This document shows, piece by piece, positions 62,192 through 64,000 of a stretch of 64,000 nt of DNA (within the stretch, counting starts at the first letter, position 1; each line of letters opens with the position of its first letter). The translations under genes and the position numbers were made by a program. Below the pieces are notes generated by a model. It was not told the origin of the DNA. It saw nothing but the letters and a program-made list of their open reading frames with translations, and did not search any database. The DNA is from CAYORM01 sp964406375 (GTDB lineage Bacteria; Pseudomonadota; Alphaproteobacteria; DSM-16000; Inquilinaceae): contig CAYORM010000002.1 of the NCBI GenBank assembly GCA_964406375.1, positions 43,190 to 107,189 on the forward strand. Direction: 5' to 3'.

Positions 62192-62806
62192 ATGCCGCTT
62201 CCGCTCGTCACCTTCTGGTTCGGCCCCGGCAGCCGCTATTCCTATCTCGCCTCGACGCAGATGATGGGGCTGCAGATCGAATGCGGCGTGCGCGTCGAGT
62301 GGGTGCCGGTGGCGAGCGCCCTTCTGATGGCGCGGGCCGGATACACGCCGTTCGCCGGCGCCCCGCCGGCGCGGCAATACGAGATCGCCTGGCGGGCCGA
62401 GGATGCGGCGCGATGGGCGGCGGTCTACGGCGTCCCCTACCGCGATCCGGCCGATCTCCCGATCGACGGCGAGCGCCTCGCCCTGGCCTGCTGGGCGGCC
62501 AGGCGGCTGGATGCCGGGCAGGTCTTCGCACGGGCGCTGATGCGGCGGATCTTCGTCGAGGGCATCGCGCCCGATGATGCGGCACTGGCCGAGACCGCCG
62601 AGGAGATCGGCAAGACGCCGGACGACATTCTCGGTGCGATCGACGCGCCGGAGACCCGCGCGGCGCATGAAGCGGCGATCGAGGCCGCGGTTGCGGCCGG
62701 GGCCTTCGGCGTGCCGACCTTCCGCCTCGGCGACGGGCCGGTCTTCTGGGGCCAGGACCGGCTGCCGCTGCTGCGCCACGCCATCAAGACCGGCGCCGGA
62801 TCATAA
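62192..62806 (+). CDS. DsbA-fold protein, 2-hydroxychromene-2-carboxylate isomerase-like
   Basis: A 204-residue kappa-class GST/DsbA-fold protein. The opening LVTFWFGPGSRYSYLASTQM matches the HCCA isomerase pattern F-x-x-x-S-x-Y-S-Y-L-A. The helical insert and the thioredoxin-like end GAFGVPTFRLGDGPVFWGQD then RLPLLRHAI are typical. No C-x-x-C is present, so it is not a disulfide oxidoreductase; glutathione-dependent isomerase or dehalogenase-like chemistry is expected. ATG at 62192 has a GAGG site. Its last six bases overlap the convergent MBL-fold gene. Confidence 0.87.
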   Translation: MPLPLVTFWFGPGSRYSYLASTQMMGLQIECGVRVEWVPVASALLMARAGYTPFAGAPPARQYEIAWRAEDAARWAAVYGVPYRDPADLPIDGERLALACWAARRLDAGQVFARALMRRIFVEGIAPDDAALAETAEEIGKTPDDILGAIDAPETRAAHEAAIEAAVAAGAFGVPTFRLGDGPVFWGQDRLPLLRHAIKTGAGS

Positions 62807-63676
62807 GGCGGCACCGACGCCGAGTCCCACCACCAGACCGCGCCAGGCGAGGGTGCGGGCGACGAGATCGATGGCGAGGAGATCGCGGCCGATGACCACG
62901 GGCCCGCGATAGACCGTCGCGATCTCGGCGATGAGCGCCGCCGCATCAGGCGGCTCGCCGACCTCGGATGCCTCCGCCGTACTCGGATCGGCGCGGGACG
63001 TGTCGGCGCCTAGCCCCTCGACAGCGGGCATCGCGGCGAGAGCGAAACAGCCGACCCGCGCCCGCGCCGCGACCATCGCCGCCTCCCCGACCTCCTCGGC
63101 CGAGCCGAGGTCACGCAGCAGCAGATCGGCATCGCGCGCCGCCGCCAGCAGCATCTCTGATGAACGGGTGGGGCCGGCGAGCACGGAGCGCAGCCCGCCC
63201 GCCTCGGCCGCATAGCCATAGGCGTGGTCGAGCCCCGGCACCGAGAGCGGCACGACGCCGAGATCGAGCGTGCCGACGCGCAGCGTCGCGAGCGCCGAGA
63301 GCTCACCCACCTCGAAGCGCAGCGCCGGCTCTGCCGCACGGCCGAGCGCTGCGGCCTGCCGGGCGAGGGCTTCGCCCCAGGCCCGGACGAGCGCCTCGAT
63401 GAGGGGGGCGATGCCCGGCGGGCCGAAGACCCGCTGCGGGCGCGTCCGCCCCTCGACGGCACCGCGCAGGAGAAGTGGCAGGAGATCGGCGAGCCGCTCG
63501 GGCTCGAGCCGGGTCACGAGAAGCGCGTCGAGCCCGGCCGCCGGCGCGCCCGCCGGCGCAAGGCGCGCCGCCGTTCCCGGGCCACAATCGACGGCGATCG
63601 TCGTGCGGCCATGGCGGAGCAGCGCGGTCCCACCACCCGCGAGGCCCGCGCCCGTCCCGAGCAGCACGACCTCCAT
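62801..63676 (-). CDS. MBL-fold protein (ribonuclease Z-like) lacking the HxHxDH motif
   Basis: A 291-residue protein with the frame of the RNase Z/ElaC branch: MEVVLLGTGAGLAGGGTALL, then TIAVDCGPGTAARL, as in the first strands of that family. At residues 55-61 the expected THLHxDH reads TRLEPER, so all four metal ligands of the first site are replaced (Arg, Glu, Glu, Arg). The rest of the domain remains intact and in frame. It is thus a divergent, probably non-catalytic member. It lies 28 bases downstream of rpoD on the same strand and may be cotranscribed with it. Confidence 0.82.
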   Translation of the reverse strand: MEVVLLGTGAGLAGGGTALLRHGRTTIAVDCGPGTAARLAPAGAPAAGLDALLVTRLEPERLADLLPLLLRGAVEGRTRPQRVFGPPGIAPLIEALVRAWGEALARQAAALGRAAEPALRFEVGELSALATLRVGTLDLGVVPLSVPGLDHAYGYAAEAGGLRSVLAGPTRSSEMLLAAARDADLLLRDLGSAEEVGEAAMVAARARVGCFALAAMPAVEGLGADTSRADPSTAEASEVGEPPDAAALIAEIATVYRGPVVIGRDLLAIDLVARTLAWRGLVVGLGVGAAL

Positions 63677-63704
63677 GGCGGCGGAACCGGCCGCTGCGTC
63701 CGGT

Positions 63705-64000
63705 TCAGGTGTCGAGGAAGCTGCGCAGCTTCCGGCTGCGGCTCGGATGCTTCAGCTTGCGCAGCGCCTTCGCCTCGATCTGGCGGATACGCTCGCGCGT
63801 CACCGAGAATTGCTGGCCGACCTCCTCGAGGGTGTGGTCGGTGTTCATCCCGATGCCGAAGCGCATGCGCAGCACCCGTTCCTCACGCGCGGTGAGGCTG
63901 GCCAGCACGCGGGTGGTCGATTCCCGCAGATTGGCCTGGATCGCGGCGTCGAGCGGCTGCACCGCGTTCTTGTCCTCGATGAAGTCGCCGAGATGGCTGT
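63705..64000 (-). CDS. rpoD: RNA polymerase sigma factor RpoD, C-terminal part (5' end outside window)
   Basis: The last 98 or so codons of the primary sigma factor, truncated by the window edge. The end of region 3 (SHLGDFIEDKNAVQPLDAAI) leads into region 4. Region 4.1 has LTAREERVLRMRFGIG, and the region 4.2 helix-turn-helix that reads the -35 element is TLEEVGQQFSVTRERIRQIE. The end KALRKLKHPSRSRKLRSFLD is the standard RpoD C-terminus. The sequence FGIGMNTDHTLEEVGQQF is typical of alphaproteobacteria. Confidence 0.97.
   Translation of the reverse strand, partial: SHLGDFIEDKNAVQPLDAAIQANLRESTTRVLASLTAREERVLRMRFGIGMNTDHTLEEVGQQFSVTRERIRQIEAKALRKLKHPSRSRKLRSFLDT

Overview
The window is a high-GC chromosomal stretch of about 64 kb, densely packed with genes that often overlap by 4 bp (ATGA or GTGA junctions). 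The C-terminal end of a housekeeping sigma factor (RpoD) at the right edge, an HWE-type histidine kinase, a YnfA-family protein, a CCA-encoded tRNA with a CAU anticodon, and the abundance of ABC/TRAP uptake operons with LacI, GntR, DeoR, RpiR and ROK regulators suggest an alphaproteobacterium with a versatile, scavenging heterotrophic lifestyle. I cannot name the genus. No transposase, integrase, rRNA, CRISPR array or prophage gene was seen.

Region 1 (1-10286, all minus strand) is one catabolic locus. It holds a ribose-type ABC importer (ATPase, two permeases, binding protein), a histidinol-dehydrogenase-like enzyme, a LacI regulator, an unknown cysteine-tailed protein, a metallo-hydrolase resembling lactonases, a gulonate-dehydrogenase-like enzyme and an SDR cut by the left edge. 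Two palindromes sharing the TGCAA half-site mark the likely LacI regulon. Region 2 (10640-19139) is mixed: an SRPBCC protein behind an ArsR-type operator with no ArsR gene, a TRAP transporter next to an N-formylglutamate amidohydrolase-like gene, a periplasmic DUF1036 protein, a stand-alone SIR2-like protein, a DUF1003 protein, a lipid kinase and a methyltransferase.

Region 3 (19328-30162) is a GntR-controlled module. A Fe3+-type ABC importer is followed without a break by a tartrate/malate-type beta-decarboxylating dehydrogenase, a lyase of the isocitrate lyase/PEP mutase family, an aconitase and a second lyase of the same family. This gene set suggests breakdown of an unidentified di- or tricarboxylate. 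Region 4 (30205-38587) has two divergent parts: a DeoR / PdxA2 / DUF1537-kinase operon of the kind that degrades four-carbon sugar acids such as threonate or erythronate, and an RpiR regulator with a MalEFG-like importer and an enolase-superfamily enzyme. That importer has no ATPase gene nearby.

Region 5 (38634-49884) contains a Bcr/CflA efflux pump with a divergent TetR regulator whose mRNA looks leaderless, a three-gene signalling locus (hybrid kinase with three receiver domains, CheR, HWE kinase with two receiver domains), a Nudix-like protein with an altered catalytic box, small proteins, a YnfA-family protein and a berberine-bridge-type oxidase. Region 6 (50061-60126) has two PNPOx-like genes, one fused to GAF and DNA-binding-like domains, then a ROK-controlled operon with two tandem binding proteins sharing a nearly identical tract, a permease, a single-domain ATPase, a YhfX-type PLP enzyme and an M20 peptidase. 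Region 7 (60209-64000) holds an SDR-DoxX fusion, a DUF2269 protein, the tRNA, a DsbA-fold isomerase, a metallo-beta-lactamase-fold protein that has lost its metal motif, and rpoD.

A recurrent structural theme is a GC-rich stem-loop directly after the binding-protein gene in three separate ABC operons.
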